NCBI GenBank assembly: GCA_030603505.1 | Contig: JAUVXQ010000080.1 | Location: 1-6,177 of the forward strand | Direction of reading: 5' to 3' | DNA: 6,177 nt | Source of the DNA: Candidatus Heimdallarchaeota archaeon | GTDB lineage: Archaea; Asgardarchaeota; Heimdallarchaeia; Heimdallarchaeales; Heimdallarchaeaceae | Shown here: piece by piece, positions 5,797 to 6,177 of the stretch | How positions within the stretch are numbered: position 1 is the first letter of the stretch | Layout of the letters: every line of letters starts with the position of its first letter | Translations under genes and position numbers: made by a program | Notes under the pieces: generated by a model | What the model was told of the DNA's origin: nothing | What the model saw: only the letters and a program-made list of their open reading frames with translations | The model's database searches: none

Positions 5797-6093
5797 ATGA
5801 TATATAAATTTCCAAGCAAAGAATGGATTGAATCCTATAAGGATAGTCTAAACGGTGAAAAGAGTAAACCATGGCAAGAAACTGCTAAAACGCGGGAAGG
5901 CGACTTTCTATTTGCTATAGAACCAGATGGAAAATTAAAGAAAAGGCACACTTTCTACATAGATCTATGGCATGGAGAATGTAGGAAAGTAGACAGTTCT
6001 GAGGATGGAAAAAAATTACTGGAATCTGTGTTTGAGTACAGAGGAATATTTACTCAAGACAGCTTATTAATAAATTTAGATTATTTTGGGTGA
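5797..6093 (+). pseudogene. SCP2-like (sterol-carrier-type lipid-binding) gene, truncated by a duplication junction
   Basis: The first 84 residues resemble the N-terminal half of short archaeal and bacterial SCP2-like proteins, which form a small hydrophobic-ligand binding fold and are usually about 130-140 residues long. Matching stretches are FPSKEW (5-10), GDFLFAIEPDG (35-45) and YIDLWHGECR (54-63), then VFEYRG (78-83). The C-terminal half, which closes the lipid tunnel, is missing. From codon 85 (base 6049) the frame runs into the repeated gamma-subunit leader and adds 14 unrelated residues (FTQDSLLINLDYFG) before the TGA at 6091-6093. The promoter, ribosome site and 5' coding part look intact, so a short chimeric protein may still be made, but it is unlikely to fold as a normal SCP2 domain. 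Family assignment is by motif recall and is moderately sure; the chimeric end is directly visible. Confidence 0.65.
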
Positions 6094-6177
6094 AAAAACT
6101 GTGGCTAGCATAGTTGATGTTCGTATAAACGGAAGAGGAGGGCAAGGAGCTGTGACAGCTTCTCGTCTATTAGCAGA
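6049..6177 (+). repeat. Direct repeat, copy 2 (cut by window edge)
   Basis: This is the second copy of 5030-5159. In the coding part the four base changes are two synonymous ones and two within codon 3 (AAA to AGC, Lys to Ser), so the reading frame is preserved. In the leader, AGGAG has become GGGTG and one A is lost at about 6066. It contains the 3' end of the SCP2-like frame and the start of the second gamma-subunit gene. Confidence 0.9.
6101..6177 (+). CDS. porG: Second 2-oxoacid:ferredoxin oxidoreductase gamma subunit, 5' end only
   Basis: The GTG at 6101 opens a frame of 25 codons to the window edge, reading MASIVDVRINGRGGQGAVTA and then SRLLA. It differs from the gene at 5083 in only one residue over this stretch (Ser for Lys at position 3), and it has the GRGGQG nucleotide-binding-like signature at 11-16. 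Its ribosome site GGGTGA (6088-6093) contains the stop codon of the truncated SCP2-like frame, seven bases before the GTG, so translation may be coupled to that frame. The TATA element proposed for the first copy is not included in the repeat, so this copy probably depends on the promoter at 5722. Whether it leads a full porGDAB cluster or repeats the orphan arrangement lies outside the window. Confidence 0.8.
   Translation, partial: MASIVDVRINGRGGQGAVTASRLLA

Noticed and set aside
5030..6177. Insertion sequence or CRISPR-like explanation for the repeat
   Set aside because: There are only two copies, no transposase, no terminal inverted repeats and no target-site duplication visible; the repeat is coding plus leader sequence of one gene.

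Overview
The window reads as archaeal chromosome, most likely from an Asgard-type archaeon. It is AT-rich. It encodes a CDP-archaeol synthase (an archaeal membrane-lipid enzyme) beside a Ras/Rab-like small GTPase, a KaiC/RAD55-like protein and a pyruvate:ferredoxin oxidoreductase-type gamma subunit. Genes are preceded by archaeal TATA-like boxes and often have weak or absent Shine-Dalgarno sequences. The Asgard assignment is an inference from the Rab-like GTPase and base composition; no marker gene is present to fix the lineage.

Layout. Bases 1-596 (minus) hold the N-terminal part of a UMF1/Atg22-like major facilitator transporter that runs off the left edge. It diverges from a short promoter region (597-680) shared with a secreted or membrane-anchored protein with six N-glycosylation sequons (681-1265, plus). 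That gene converges on a histone deacetylase/acetylpolyamine amidohydrolase-family enzyme (1303-2355, minus). A second divergent promoter region (2356-2502) leads into carS (2503-3039), then a small eight-cysteine protein (3147-3470), a KaiC-like protein that has lost its Walker A and B residues (3536-4315), a small GTPase with an atypical switch II (4397-4942), and an orphan 2-oxoacid:ferredoxin oxidoreductase gamma subunit (5083-5652). All of these are on the plus strand.

The right end is the most unusual part. A truncated SCP2-like gene (5797-6093) runs directly into a second copy of the gamma-subunit leader and 5' end (6049-6177), about 93% identical to 5030-5159. The last 14 codons of the SCP2-like frame are made from what is untranslated leader in the first copy. 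Its stop codon lies inside the Shine-Dalgarno sequence of the second gamma-subunit gene. The simplest reading is an old tandem duplication of about 1 kb that cut the SCP2-like gene and placed the second gamma-subunit copy under a new promoter. Because the window ends inside the repeat, a strain-variant or assembly artefact must also be excluded.

The genes do not form one pathway. They touch lipid synthesis (carS and perhaps the SCP2-like protein), protein or polyamine deacetylation, GTPase signalling with a KaiC-fold neighbour, and ferredoxin-linked 2-oxoacid oxidation. I see no mobile-element gene, CRISPR array, rRNA or tRNA, and no clear new defence or biosynthetic system.
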